From: a virus
DNA: 43,711 bases
IMG/VR virus record: IMGVR_UViG_3300001679_000002
Coordinates: 1 to 43,711 of that record
Direction: 5' to 3' (one strand)
The position numbers and the translations under genes were made by a program. Positions 1-9,179 of the stretch are shown here, piece by piece. How positions within the stretch are numbered: the stretch's first letter is position 1; every line of letters begins with the position of its first letter. The notes under the pieces were generated by a model. The model was not told the DNA's origin, ran no database searches, and worked only from the letters and a program-made list of their open reading frames with translations.

Positions 1-91
1 AAGGTAAGACGATAGACTATAACCACATCGAAACACTTTTGGGGCCTTACGATAATCCTCAGGTCATTTCAGAAGCATTAGCAGGCTGCAA
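1..91. repeat. terminal direct repeat from circular assembly (copy 1)
   Basis: Identical to 43621-43711. It lies inside the repressor coding sequence and restores its frame when the ends are joined, so it marks circularity rather than a functional element. Confidence 0.9.
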
Positions 92-470
92 TATTAAACC
101 TTTCGAAATGTCCGCGTTGAATGCTAGTGCATTTGGTCGGGGTCAGTTTGGAACGTATAAGTTGTTGGGTGATAACAACCACAAAGGTCTTGTAAATAAC
201 CATTCAAAAACTGTTATCAGTCAAGACATTCGTGATTTCTTTAATAAAGTTGAGAACGACAGCACTACCGCCTTTTTCACATTCTCTATGGATGACAAAC
301 TCGAAGTTTTGAACAAAATTATCGACTTTGCTGAACAGTATGATCTTGCGGACAAACTAGATAAAAAAACTAAGTTAGAGGTTGTTGAAACACTAGAAGA
401 GATGCACAAGCCCGTATCCCAAATCACGCCTACCGAAATAGAATTCGCAATACGAGCCAGTGTGCATTAG
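1..470 (+). CDS. cI-like repressor, 3' part (continues from 43257)
   Basis: C-terminal part of the only plus-strand gene. The window start is an arbitrary cut: the frame that leaves the right end at 43711 re-enters here because bases 1-91 repeat 43621-43711. The joined gene codes for about 277 residues. This portion (about 156 residues) is acidic and helical, and I do not recognise a LexA/S24 peptidase fold or a Ser/Lys pair in it, so cleavage of the RecA-stimulated kind is not supported. The stop TAG at 468-470 overlaps the stop of the convergent holin-like gene by three bases. It probably serves in oligomerisation or inducer binding; that is inference. Confidence 0.8.
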   Translation, partial: GKTIDYNHIETLLGPYDNPQVISEALAGCNIKPFEMSALNASAFGRGQFGTYKLLGDNNHKGLVNNHSKTVISQDIRDFFNKVENDSTTAFFTFSMDDKLEVLNKIIDFAEQYDLADKLDKKTKLEVVETLEEMHKPVSQITPTEIEFAIRASVH

Positions 471-1006
471 TACTTTTTAGGTGGGCGTTGCCCAAACCAC
501 CAAAAGAAAATAGTGGTGGCGATATACGCCACCATGCGCCAAATTTCCATTGCTGCGTTTAATCTTACTTCTGCACCAATTCCATTGACCGATTCAATAA
601 GTCCATTTGCCTCTACCAGAATAATCGTGGTAGCGACTGCCACATAAATTGTTAATGACGGACGAACGAGGCCGCGGATCACATCTACTATACCCAGTGC
701 TGCAACAATCCATGTTGGCGCCCCATTTTCTGGCATATAGTTTCGTTTGTCATGTTCGTAACTGGCCGTTTGCATAATAAATGCATTGTTATCAGCTTGA
801 GCAGCTGCTTCCTGCTGTGCAATTCTTAAGTTGGCATCAGCTTCAATGGTTACCATTTTTGCATCGTGAGCCAGCCTGATATTCTCTTGTTCGTTTTCCA
901 GTACTTTAGTTTTGAACTGAAAGTAACTTTGTACTGCAGAGCCTAAAATACCCGTTGCACCACCACCTACTACCGCCATTAGTGCGTCACCTATCCATTC
1001 AATCAT
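467..1006 (-). CDS. holin-like membrane protein (3-TM type)
   Basis: 179 residues. A glycine-rich hydrophobic N-terminus (about residues 8-25) is followed by a charged helical stretch rich in Glu/Gln/Ala (about 30-80). Two hydrophobic segments sit near residues 90-130 and 150-170, and the C-terminus is basic (GQRPPKKY). This layout resembles the '3-TM holin' family found in phages and gene transfer agents. The start at 1006 is preferred because GGGAG lies seven bases upstream; a longer reading from 1024 is possible. It is the last gene of the late operon, directly after a DUF5675 gene, as expected for lysis. A role in permeabilising the inner membrane is inferred from layout and position. Confidence 0.65.
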   Translation of the reverse strand: MIEWIGDALMAVVGGGATGILGSAVQSYFQFKTKVLENEQENIRLAHDAKMVTIEADANLRIAQQEAAAQADNNAFIMQTASYEHDKRNYMPENGAPTWIVAALGIVDVIRGLVRPSLTIYVAVATTIILVEANGLIESVNGIGAEVRLNAAMEIWRMVAYIATTIFFWWFGQRPPKKY

Positions 1007-1442
1007 GTTGTTTCTCCCAAGCATTGATAATTGTTATGCGTGCTGGTTTGCCAGCAAGAATGTTGTTGAAGTCGCCTATTGCTCTGCGTGTATCGAAAAT
1101 GGCGCGTTGGTTTTGATAGGTACCGACACGGTAACCTATTAATACACAGCCTAGAACGCTCGTCTTAAAGCCTTTTTCCTTGTTACCTGCAAAGGTTCCA
1201 GCATGCGCCAAAATACCGCTTCGTTGCGGCACGTTTTCTATGAGGTATAGATGAGAACGACCGCCAATGGGTTTACGAGTTTTAACTAAGCGTAATGAGT
1301 ATGTTCCTGCGCTAATGCAGCTAAGATTTGGAATGTTGTTGCGCCAAGGAAGTTCAAGTGTGTGTGCTGACCACGGCCCGATGAAAATGTTACCCGGTGT
1401 GCCTTCATCGTCGGTACTGTGCCGTAAAAGTTCAACGTTCAA
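999..1442 (-). CDS. DUF5675 family protein, probable lysis-associated
   Basis: 147 residues matching the DUF5675 pattern: an N-terminal strand with R/S/T-D-E-G-T-P-G, a central segment with the I-x-A-H-A-G motif (residues about 80-85), then a Cys-containing strand (GCVLIG) and a terminal repeat of strands. DUF5675 genes commonly sit next to holins and have been suggested to act as cell-wall enzymes, but the activity is not established. The start is TTG at 1442, overlapping the upstream stop (TTGA). Being between spanin-like and holin-like genes, it is one of two endolysin candidates; no classical lysozyme was seen. Confidence 0.7.
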   Translation of the reverse strand: MNVELLRHSTDDEGTPGNIFIGPWSAHTLELPWRNNIPNLSCISAGTYSLRLVKTRKPIGGRSHLYLIENVPQRSGILAHAGTFAGNKEKGFKTSVLGCVLIGYRVGTYQNQRAIFDTRRAIGDFNNILAGKPARITIINAWEKQHD

Positions 1443-1801
1443 AACTTAAGCTCTACTTTAACAAGGCGATCGTTTAGGTCTTTGTTCACCAACTGTTGTT
1501 CACGCATTTGGCTTTTTACTTCTTCAAACTGACGACGCCACTGTTCCTGATCTCGTGCAGCATCTTCAGTGGTATAGCGCTTTTGGTTAACAAGATTAAA
1601 GGTAGAAAGCATGGGGCCAATGCTGGTTTTTAGCTCAGCCATTTGAATGTTGAGTTTCTTAACTTCTTCTTGAAGCTGGCTGCCTTTTGACTGGATATCC
1701 TGAAAAACAAATTGGGTTAAGAAGATAAGTAACGACAGTATTAACGTCCCTGAATTGTGGTACAGCCAATTTGTTGGCCCTAGCTTTTCAGTTGTCGTCA
1801 T
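1439..1801 (-). CDS. small membrane-anchored coiled-coil protein, spanin-like
   Basis: 120 residues with one N-terminal transmembrane segment (about residues 16-34) followed by a long charged helical region with heptad-like spacing up to the C-terminus. This is the layout of an inner-membrane spanin (Rz type), and the gene sits directly before the DUF5675 and holin-like genes. No embedded lipoprotein (Rz1) was identified. It is the first gene downstream of late motif copy 1 (1861-1878), with a 60-base leader. Confidence 0.5.
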   Translation of the reverse strand: MTTTEKLGPTNWLYHNSGTLILSLLIFLTQFVFQDIQSKGSQLQEEVKKLNIQMAELKTSIGPMLSTFNLVNQKRYTTEDAARDQEQWRRQFEEVKSQMREQQLVNKDLNDRLVKVELKF

Positions 1802-1860
1802 AAATATTACCTGTCAATTCATCAAAGAGATTTACTAAGGCTATTTTTGATAATTGACTG

Positions 1861-1878
1861 GCGCAGTGTTAGGGCAAA
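1861..1878 (-). promoter_or_regulatory. late-operon motif, copy 1
   Basis: The minus strand reads TTTGCCCTAACACTGCGC, differing by one base from the core of the three other copies (15888, 21701, 27019). It sits 60 bases before the spanin-like gene. Each copy lies in an otherwise empty gap in front of a late gene group, so it is a candidate activator or RNA-polymerase recognition element. Confidence 0.6.
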
Positions 1879-1882
1879 TGTT

Positions 1883-2278
1883 TCAACTGTTGTCGATATA
1901 ATTTCCTTTGAAAAAAATTGGATACAGTTTTTCTCCCGGATAATCGTCAATGGGTGTGGGAATTCTAAAAAAATTATCATAGACAATGCCATCTACTATA
2001 AGCACGGCATGAGCTTGTTGCGCTGTGTGCGTCATCGCCCAAACTTCGCCGCCAATCTGTTTTTGCAACGTGAAAGCGAAATCCTCGCAGTCGCCGTAAA
2101 ATGGCGATGTTATTTCGGTGAAAGCTATATATGTCTCGTGGTCTGGTTTATCTTCGATATAGGTAAAATTTTCCAAGGCAGTATAAAATTCATCTTCATA
2201 CGGGTGATTGGGCCGAATTAGCAAGTACACCAAAGACAATAGGGTTACTAGTACTATCAACTTAATTACTACGTTCAT
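1883..2278 (-). CDS. membrane-anchored transglutaminase-like cysteine peptidase
   Basis: 131 residues. The N-terminus has a hydrophobic anchor (about residues 4-21). The rest shows the papain/transglutaminase-like pattern of bacterial BTLCP proteins: YGDCEDFA (Cys64), AHAVLIVDG (His90) and YDN (Asp101), in the order Cys-His-Asp. Length and spacing fit a minimal catalytic domain outside the inner membrane. It overlaps the upstream stop (ATGA) and lies between tail-spike genes and lysis genes, so it could trim the cell wall during lysis or process a surface protein. Target unknown. Confidence 0.7.
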   Translation of the reverse strand: MNVVIKLIVLVTLLSLVYLLIRPNHPYEDEFYTALENFTYIEDKPDHETYIAFTEITSPFYGDCEDFAFTLQKQIGGEVWAMTHTAQQAHAVLIVDGIVYDNFFRIPTPIDDYPGEKLYPIFFKGNYIDNS

Positions 2279-2622
2279 AAGCCCTCCAATGGAGCCGTAA
2301 AAACAGATTTTATTTGGACATTATTTTTGAATAAAGGTGGTAATTTATCTCCAGTACTGTTCCACGCAACTAGTTGATGCACATGTGGCCCTCGAAACGA
2401 ACTGTTAAGCAGATCATCGCCAATTCGTATGACAAATTTTTCATCTACAACATCAATTCCATTACCCAAACGAAGGTTTATTTTTACATTTCCAGTAATA
2501 TCGACTAGCAAGTATTGTGCATCTATAAAACTGCTTGCAGGTACAGTATCACCTGTTTCTTTGTCGCTAATTGGTGACGTGATGATGTTGTCAGTGTTTT
2601 GGTATAAACTATCTTTGTCCAT
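2275..2622 (-). CDS. hypothetical protein after tail-spike genes
   Basis: 115 residues, not recognised. The start at 2622 is chosen because GAGAGG lies four bases upstream. It seems mostly beta (DITGNVKINLRLGNG, DEKFVIRIGDD) with a GPHVHQLVAW segment, and has no signal peptide or membrane segment. It ends by ATGA overlap with the peptidase gene and begins about ten bases after the previous stop, so it belongs to the tail-fibre operon. A fibre accessory protein or trimerisation chaperone is possible but unproven. Confidence 0.6.
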   Translation of the reverse strand: MDKDSLYQNTDNIITSPISDKETGDTVPASSFIDAQYLLVDITGNVKINLRLGNGIDVVDEKFVIRIGDDLLNSSFRGPHVHQLVAWNSTGDKLPPLFKNNVQIKSVFTAPLEGL

Positions 2623-2630
2623 ATAGCCTC

Positions 2631-3338
2631 TCAAACCTTACTTGAAATGATCATTCTGTTAATCTCACCTTGTACATTGATAATGTTATTAAACAATTTT
2701 GGAGCCTCTGATTCAGAATAGATAAAATCCTTGCGAACATAGAACTTACTGCCTCCAATTTGCGCATTATTCAATTTCATTGCGGGAGAACTAGTAGTAT
2801 CTTTGTTTTGTAGTTCATCGTAGCTTCCTTGCAGTTTCCATTTATATTCGAATCCTCCTTTTTTTAATTTACAGTTAAATATTGCACCCGATATATGGGC
2901 TCGATTTGGCCTGTTACCCCAAAAGCATATATTTTCTTCCCCACTTAAAATCCATGTCCCATTATCAACCTCTGTATTATCTATACTAAGTGAAACAGCC
3001 CCATCCTTATCAACCTCAAGAGCGCAGAAGTAGACAGTGTTATGCGTCAAAGTTTCGTGGCTTTGAAGTAGTTCACCGATATCATTACCGACATAACAAT
3101 ACGCTCTAATTTTCGCCGCGTTTATGTCTATATAGATGCCATTAAATGATTCCTGCTGACCACTTAAAAGCGCACCATAGTTATTCTGTATAAAAAAATA
3201 GAAATAAACGCCGAACCCCTTTTTTCCAATTGTTACCGGTTCTTCTAGTTCCCAATGGGATTCTCTCGCATTATCTAAAGTTGTAATAAACCTGTTTTTA
3301 TCACTCAGAATGAGGTTGTTAGAAATAGTTATAATCAT
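2631..3338 (-). CDS. hypothetical beta-rich protein, possibly LamG/ConA-like fibre component
   Basis: 235 residues. Alternating strands of the type GVYFYFFIQ, FNGIYIDI, YFCALEVDKDGAVSLSIDNTEV resemble concanavalin/LamG-like carbohydrate-binding sandwiches found in phage fibre proteins (tentative, by pattern only). It sits four bases after the tail spike, with GGTAAG before its ATG. A sugar-binding or host-attachment role would suit the position. Confidence 0.55.
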   Translation of the reverse strand: MIITISNNLILSDKNRFITTLDNARESHWELEEPVTIGKKGFGVYFYFFIQNNYGALLSGQQESFNGIYIDINAAKIRAYCYVGNDIGELLQSHETLTHNTVYFCALEVDKDGAVSLSIDNTEVDNGTWILSGEENICFWGNRPNRAHISGAIFNCKLKKGGFEYKWKLQGSYDELQNKDTTSSPAMKLNNAQIGGSKFYVRKDFIYSESEAPKLFNNIINVQGEINRMIISSKV

Positions 3339-3342
3339 ATTC

Positions 3343-5871
3343 TTACCATTCGAGCCATGCGCGCAAATCTAGGCGATAGCTTCCACTGTTGAAGAAAGAA
3401 ACTTGTACTTCATTTCCACTGGGGAGTACCTTGAGACTAATATTGAGTGTCTTTAGATCATTTTCGTCGTACCATCCCTGTGTATATCCCTCTTCAAGTA
3501 TATTTATATTGCCGTATTTAACATCCATCCCAAAGTCAAACGATGAACGACTAACTATAAATGGATACTGAGCAAAAGCATCATCAGTTCGAACTGTTTC
3601 ATCACCAGACACGGCCAATATAAATGCTCTCCTAGAAAAGGTTGTTGATAGCGACGCCCTTGTTTTGAAAATTACTGATACCGTTTGCTGTGACTCTACG
3701 GCTATATTCGTATAGTCACGATATTCATCAGTTTGAATATCAGATTTCCCAAATGCTTCCTGATTAACTTGATAGTGAAGATTAATATTTGAAGTGGTTG
3801 CATCATCACCTGATAAGTTGACATAAATTGTATTGAAACCTAGAGAGTCGATATCGCCTACCCCCCACTCATTTTGACTTAGTGAATTAACCACTCCCTC
3901 TGTCAGTACAATAAAATTAGAAGATATACCATGAGGAGTATCTAACCATGGATTACCTCCTTCGTCGCTTGTCAAGTAATATACATTTGAATCAGATATA
4001 GACTGTTGCCATACGTATTCAGAACTTCCTAAAGTAGATAATGGGTTTGAAACTGAAACTGTTGAATTGTTTTTCCATACAACACCATGTGCATCAGCAA
4101 GGTTGCAAGGCGCATGAGGTGAACGAGGTCCGGCTATTGTAGAAGGCTGATGACGCCTAGACTGAAAAGTACATCCTGTTACCGAAACTCCTCGAATTTG
4201 AATTGTGGGAGATGCAAAGATTGAAACACGATTAGCAATACTTAAATCACTCCCCCATGCTGATCCTTTGAACATACATGCTGTAACATTGATATCTTCA
4301 GCTTCTTTGTCTCCAGATGAGATGAATTTAATGTCATGCCCAGAGTTTCGGTCATATTGAACTCCAGAAATTATTATTTCATTTGCATTGCTGTCAAAAA
4401 CCATACCATGAGCGGCTTCGTTACTTGTTGAGCGGTTCCACTCTACAAACCCACCGATAAACCTATTCTGGCCTTCATTACAATACCAACCTTGTATTCT
4501 GTTTGCCGACAGAGTAACAGATAAAAAGCAGCTGTCTCGCATTCCACGCATGCCCGTGTTGTTGTTTCTAATGACAACAAATAACAAGTGCATATTTCCA
4601 AGTGTTTTACTGCTATGTCCTTTGAGACCAGTGTGGCCCCCTATTAACTTGACACGCATTAACACGCCATCATCACCGTGGCCAACTCGGTCAAAAATAC
4701 AATCACCATAATTATTGGCTTGCCCTCCGTTGCCTTGTATATCTAAATCTTGTATTAGAAAATGCTCGGCTCCATTTATGTCGATCGCTGCTTGTTGTCC
4801 ATTGGGGCGGTAAAGAATAGACCCTGCTTGATTAGAGTTATTGGTATACCCACTGAATCCTTTACCGATTATTTGTATACCGGTAAAGAGAATGATTTTC
4901 GCAAAAAGAGAGCCATAGGGTAGATGCAATTGATATACTCCGTGATTTTGCATTGCAGCCGTTATTCTGCTGGATAATGCTGTTGCATCCATGTCGGTGT
5001 CTACATGACCAAAATCATAGAATTCATAGTGGTACTTAGCACGCTCTCTAACCCAACACCCCATATTGCTAGGCGCGGTTTCACCAATTCCATCGAGATA
5101 GTCAATAACATCAGCCGAAAATGGTACTGTTGGACTAATGACTGAACCACCATTGTGTTGAACTCTCGGTTTGTTAGGATCCCAAACGAATCGCCCACCT
5201 CCCTTACCGCTTCCTGAATGCCAGCCATATACCCAAACATGTTGAACATGATCATTTCCTATAACGCCATATAAGCCTGTTATATCTGTGACAATATTTT
5301 TAATGTTGTGAGGTAATGGAAAAGTAACCTTGACCCAAATGTTACTATCCCATGTGTAAAACCCATTTTCTGTCTGTGTACTATCCCAGATTAATGCCCA
5401 TATTTGGTTGTCTGGATACCCATTGCTAACTGGTGAACCAAAGCTATCCAATTGCGATTTATTTGCAAAAGGAATTGCACCATTTTGGATTGCCTTTATT
5501 TCTTCGAAATTTTCATCGACATAACTTTTATAGGACGACTCCAAACCTTGAAAACGCGTTAAAAGTTGTTGCGCAGTTAAAGTGACTGTATTTAAGGAGT
5601 CAATTGCTTCTTGGTGCTTAGACAAACTAGGAAATGGAACAATGGTAGCTGGTACATTAAGAGCGTCTTCCCCAGTCCAACTTTCAGTAAGAATTATCTT
5701 GCGATTTACTTCGTCAACTTCCTGAACGAAAAGAGGCCTATAACTGTCTAGCCACAGCATACTGCCAGGGATAATACCAAATACACTATCACTATTATTG
5801 ACATTCAAAGTATAACTATTGGTGCTAACTGAAACATCACTTAGTTTAAAAACATAACTGTTATCACTCAT
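3343..5871 (-). CDS. tail spike / tail fibre with beta-helix domain
   Basis: 842 residues. The N-terminal part (about 1-190) contains a coiled region and a WDSNIWVKV-type domain common in fibres. The middle (about 260-600) has short strand repeats such as IQIIGKGFSG, FLIQDLDIQGNGG, NEIIISGVQYDRNSG and INVTACMFKGSAWG, characteristic of pectate-lyase-like right-handed beta-helices of tail spikes. The C-terminus is a separate beta domain. It likely binds or cuts host surface polysaccharide. It overlaps gpJ by ATGA. The host-facing part of such genes usually evolves fast. Confidence 0.85.
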   Translation of the reverse strand: MSDNSYVFKLSDVSVSTNSYTLNVNNSDSVFGIIPGSMLWLDSYRPLFVQEVDEVNRKIILTESWTGEDALNVPATIVPFPSLSKHQEAIDSLNTVTLTAQQLLTRFQGLESSYKSYVDENFEEIKAIQNGAIPFANKSQLDSFGSPVSNGYPDNQIWALIWDSTQTENGFYTWDSNIWVKVTFPLPHNIKNIVTDITGLYGVIGNDHVQHVWVYGWHSGSGKGGGRFVWDPNKPRVQHNGGSVISPTVPFSADVIDYLDGIGETAPSNMGCWVRERAKYHYEFYDFGHVDTDMDATALSSRITAAMQNHGVYQLHLPYGSLFAKIILFTGIQIIGKGFSGYTNNSNQAGSILYRPNGQQAAIDINGAEHFLIQDLDIQGNGGQANNYGDCIFDRVGHGDDGVLMRVKLIGGHTGLKGHSSKTLGNMHLLFVVIRNNNTGMRGMRDSCFLSVTLSANRIQGWYCNEGQNRFIGGFVEWNRSTSNEAAHGMVFDSNANEIIISGVQYDRNSGHDIKFISSGDKEAEDINVTACMFKGSAWGSDLSIANRVSIFASPTIQIRGVSVTGCTFQSRRHQPSTIAGPRSPHAPCNLADAHGVVWKNNSTVSVSNPLSTLGSSEYVWQQSISDSNVYYLTSDEGGNPWLDTPHGISSNFIVLTEGVVNSLSQNEWGVGDIDSLGFNTIYVNLSGDDATTSNINLHYQVNQEAFGKSDIQTDEYRDYTNIAVESQQTVSVIFKTRASLSTTFSRRAFILAVSGDETVRTDDAFAQYPFIVSRSSFDFGMDVKYGNINILEEGYTQGWYDENDLKTLNISLKVLPSGNEVQVSFFNSGSYRLDLRAWLEW

Positions 5872-8800
5872 GAAGGACGTTCCTCAACACTTATTAAGCT
5901 AATATTTTGCCTATCAATGAATTGAATTTGGTGGTACCTGAATTGGTTTAACACTTTGAGTCGGTATGAGAATGTGCCCAACGATGCATCGGCGTCTGTA
6001 TATGTAAATGCAGCCTGCGTAGTCTCGACTACATTACACAGTCTACCACTAGGGTCTTGAGATAGTTCTGGTTCGAACAATTCTGTCATTGTAATTTCGC
6101 CGGTAACTGCATGGCTTTGAAGTTGCGACCATCCCCCTCCATCGATAGATCGCTCAAGGATAAGAGTACAGCTCGGTGTGAAATTATTTGTGGGGCAATA
6201 TCCGTCTATAGTGCTACGTCCTCGCCAGTAAACACTATAGCTAACCTGCTTTGGATTTCCGTTTGTCGTAAACGGACCGACGGGTAAAGAAGGTTCTAAA
6301 GAAATTAACGTAGAATCGCCACCATTTATTAATTGCCCAGTAGTGACTGAACCACCAAAGTATTCATTACCGTTTAAATCGCGCCAGCCAAGTGATGCAT
6401 TTTGCTTGGTCAATGCTAAATAATCAGGCTCATTGTTACTATCGAGAATAGGAGCCCCCTTCCAAATCCACAGATTATCAGGGCCAAAACCATCAGGGTC
6501 TTTAACTTCCATCACGTTTGCAGTGACTGTGACTTCCCTTGCAGCGCGGAGCGTACCAGTAAATTCCGTATTAGCACCGATTTCCAATTTACCTGTTACA
6601 GTACTTAAATTAAAAAAAACAACTCCCGCTTGGCTAGCAAATTTTAAATTATCCATGTAGAGGTGAATGGATGAATTATTATTGCCTCCCAATATACTTA
6701 AACCGGTAAACTGCTCATTTTCATCGATAACACCTAAATAGTATGTGGCCTCTAGACCGCCTACTGCATTTTCCAACGCCTGCATATAAGCGATTACAGA
6801 AACTTCCTCACCTTCAAGGTTGGTCACTTTCACTTCTTCAAATGCCTGCGCAAAAGCTGCGCCTTCTATCCACTCCCCATTTTCATCTGTATATCCTATT
6901 TGAGCGTTTTTGAACTCTGCAATTTGAGCACTAACACTCGAGTCACCAACTTTCTCAGAAATACCTAATATTTGTAACTGATTTGCCTGGTTTGCCGCGG
7001 CAACTTGAGTAACATTGTAAATTAGCGTTGAATAGTCTGTGCCTAACTGGCTACTTTGTTGAGACCAATTCTGGATATCATTTGAAATACTATCTATCGT
7101 ATCCCCTAGGTTATTGGGCAAACCTGACCATTGAACCAAAGCAAATGTTTCTGGGACGAACTCTTGTGCGTCTATTCCAACTAAGTTAGGTATTGTCACC
7201 GAGAGCCAATTAGGATCGGAAGATGCCCCATTCACCAACCTGTACCACACCGTAACTATTCCGTTATGTGGGGTATTGGTTATAACTAGTGTTAAGTTTC
7301 TGCCGCCGTCGATTGCTGAATCAAAGTGTTCCTGTTCACTTCCTTCAAATGAATATCGCCACTCATATGTGGCAGCATTATTAGGTGGAGTTGGGCCCGT
7401 TACAACAACACGACCAGGCAAAATATTCACACCTATGTTTTCAGTCGGTGTAGATGTAACACCTACATTAAAATTCGCACTTGTAGCAACACTAGACTTG
7501 TCAAATCGGTTTTGGGCTGAAATAGCAACGGTATAGTCACCAAGTTCTAGATTACTAATATCAACGGTTGCTTGAGTTGGATAATACACTTTACTGAAAT
7601 CATCAGCTGGTAACTTTGTTATAAGCACAACATATCGTCTAACGCTGTCAGGGGTATCGTGCTCCCATGAAATGACACCTTGTCTCCATGCATCGTTTGG
7701 TGTTGGTAAATAGCTAATATTTTCAGGCGCTGAAACTTGCGTATTATCAATATCCGTATTTGGTGTTAGGTCTCGTTCAGAGGGAATAACAGTGTCGTCA
7801 AATATGGCCGACGTAGTTTCTTTTAATATTAATGTCCAAAGAAATTGTTCACTATCAAACTCGTACTCTAAAACCTCATACTCTTTATTGATAATGCTAT
7901 GTTCGTTAAAGTTTACGTTTATGACTTTACCAGGGGGGCATTTAATACCTTTCCACCCCACAACAACACGTAACGTATCACCAGCTGCGGCACGTTCCAT
8001 ATAAATACGGTTTAGCCTCTGACACATAGTGTCGCTATTGGTATAGCCTAATTCCCTAGCATGCTGTAAATAGCGTTTATCGCGCACATCTCTATAGTAC
8101 TCGCTGTAAATTTCAGTGCAGTTTGTTTGCTGATAATAAGATTCTGGGTCGATGAAAGTAGCGACAACTGCATTGCAACGGTCTTCAAGAGGGGTATAAG
8201 GGTCGCGTTCTATGTCATCTTTGAGATCGTCGTCAGTCAATGTAACAGTAGCGGGTCCGCGATACGCTGCAGTAATAAGCCAAAACTTACCGCCTGCTTC
8301 TGCCCACCGAGCACCACAAGAGCGCAATAACTCTTCTTCTACAGAAGCTTGCCCTTTTGACAGGTCAATTACACCATTGCATGTCCAACGTTTTTCAGTA
8401 TGCGTTACACCATTTTTGTCAATGAATGTTACTTCTTCGTCGCACAAGTTAGCTTCCAATGCGATATTGGCTAAATCGAACATTTCTATTGGTAGAACAA
8501 TTGCACCACCAAAGCGCTTCCAGTAGAAATTAATTAACGCTGCGTTATCAGTCCATTCCCACGTGCTTTCATCATCAGCGCGGTGGGCTCCAATGCCGCC
8601 TGCTGTGCTGTCTAACCTCGGGTCATAGCAACGTAAGCCACGTACTTTAAATTTTACGTCTTGCACACCATTGGGAAAGATATCGGGGTTTACTTCATAT
8701 TTGTGGTACGCATACGTAACGCCATACCCAATAAACGTATCATCAATATTGACCATTTCTGTCATGGCAGACTGGTTCGCTGTGGTTTGAAGGCCTAATG

Positions 8801-9179
8801 CGACCTCAATTCGATACCCTGAACCAGATAGCGAAGTTCTACTTTTTCCATCTAATTGATATAGCTCTACGCTTTCACACGGATGCGCAGCCAGTGGTGT
8901 AAAAAACAAGTGGTACTCTTTTTGGTTGAACGTCCTTTTTTCGTATTTCGTGATCGGCCCACTAGTTACAGCTTCACCAACAATCATAAGTCGGTTGGGA
9001 TTGCTTTCTGTTCTTAAATCTTGGCTTCCGGTGCTAACACCGCCCGCGTCAGGGACCATTGAATCCATAAGCGCATCGAAGGCTATCGCACTGGCAGCCC
9101 CAATGGCCAACGCCACACCCACACTAACAACATTACTTGCGGCAAATGCTACAGCCGCACCAACAACAACTGTAGGCAT
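5868..9179 (-). CDS. tail tip host-specificity protein (lambda gpJ-like)
   Basis: 1103 residues. The N-terminus is hydrophobic and Ala/Gly-rich (residues 3-38). Then come the tip-attachment region with the RLMIVGEAVTSGPITKY motif, hub domains with DDLKDDIERDPYTPLEDRCN, fibronectin-III-like segments (about 470-620), and a DUF1983-like C-terminal region (about 740-900) preceding a receptor-facing end. Length and order match lambda J relatives. It follows the NlpC-like gene with no gap (TAA then ATG) and leads into the spike. It should form the central tip and contact the receptor. Confidence 0.9.
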   Translation of the reverse strand: MPTVVVGAAVAFAASNVVSVGVALAIGAASAIAFDALMDSMVPDAGGVSTGSQDLRTESNPNRLMIVGEAVTSGPITKYEKRTFNQKEYHLFFTPLAAHPCESVELYQLDGKSRTSLSGSGYRIEVALGLQTTANQSAMTEMVNIDDTFIGYGVTYAYHKYEVNPDIFPNGVQDVKFKVRGLRCYDPRLDSTAGGIGAHRADDESTWEWTDNAALINFYWKRFGGAIVLPIEMFDLANIALEANLCDEEVTFIDKNGVTHTEKRWTCNGVIDLSKGQASVEEELLRSCGARWAEAGGKFWLITAAYRGPATVTLTDDDLKDDIERDPYTPLEDRCNAVVATFIDPESYYQQTNCTEIYSEYYRDVRDKRYLQHARELGYTNSDTMCQRLNRIYMERAAAGDTLRVVVGWKGIKCPPGKVINVNFNEHSIINKEYEVLEYEFDSEQFLWTLILKETTSAIFDDTVIPSERDLTPNTDIDNTQVSAPENISYLPTPNDAWRQGVISWEHDTPDSVRRYVVLITKLPADDFSKVYYPTQATVDISNLELGDYTVAISAQNRFDKSSVATSANFNVGVTSTPTENIGVNILPGRVVVTGPTPPNNAATYEWRYSFEGSEQEHFDSAIDGGRNLTLVITNTPHNGIVTVWYRLVNGASSDPNWLSVTIPNLVGIDAQEFVPETFALVQWSGLPNNLGDTIDSISNDIQNWSQQSSQLGTDYSTLIYNVTQVAAANQANQLQILGISEKVGDSSVSAQIAEFKNAQIGYTDENGEWIEGAAFAQAFEEVKVTNLEGEEVSVIAYMQALENAVGGLEATYYLGVIDENEQFTGLSILGGNNNSSIHLYMDNLKFASQAGVVFFNLSTVTGKLEIGANTEFTGTLRAAREVTVTANVMEVKDPDGFGPDNLWIWKGAPILDSNNEPDYLALTKQNASLGWRDLNGNEYFGGSVTTGQLINGGDSTLISLEPSLPVGPFTTNGNPKQVSYSVYWRGRSTIDGYCPTNNFTPSCTLILERSIDGGGWSQLQSHAVTGEITMTELFEPELSQDPSGRLCNVVETTQAAFTYTDADASLGTFSYRLKVLNQFRYHQIQFIDRQNISLISVEERPS

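Noticed and set aside
1-91. Biological direct terminal repeats of a linear virion genome
   Set aside because: The repeat is short, lies inside the repressor gene and restores its frame, as expected for assembly of a circle.
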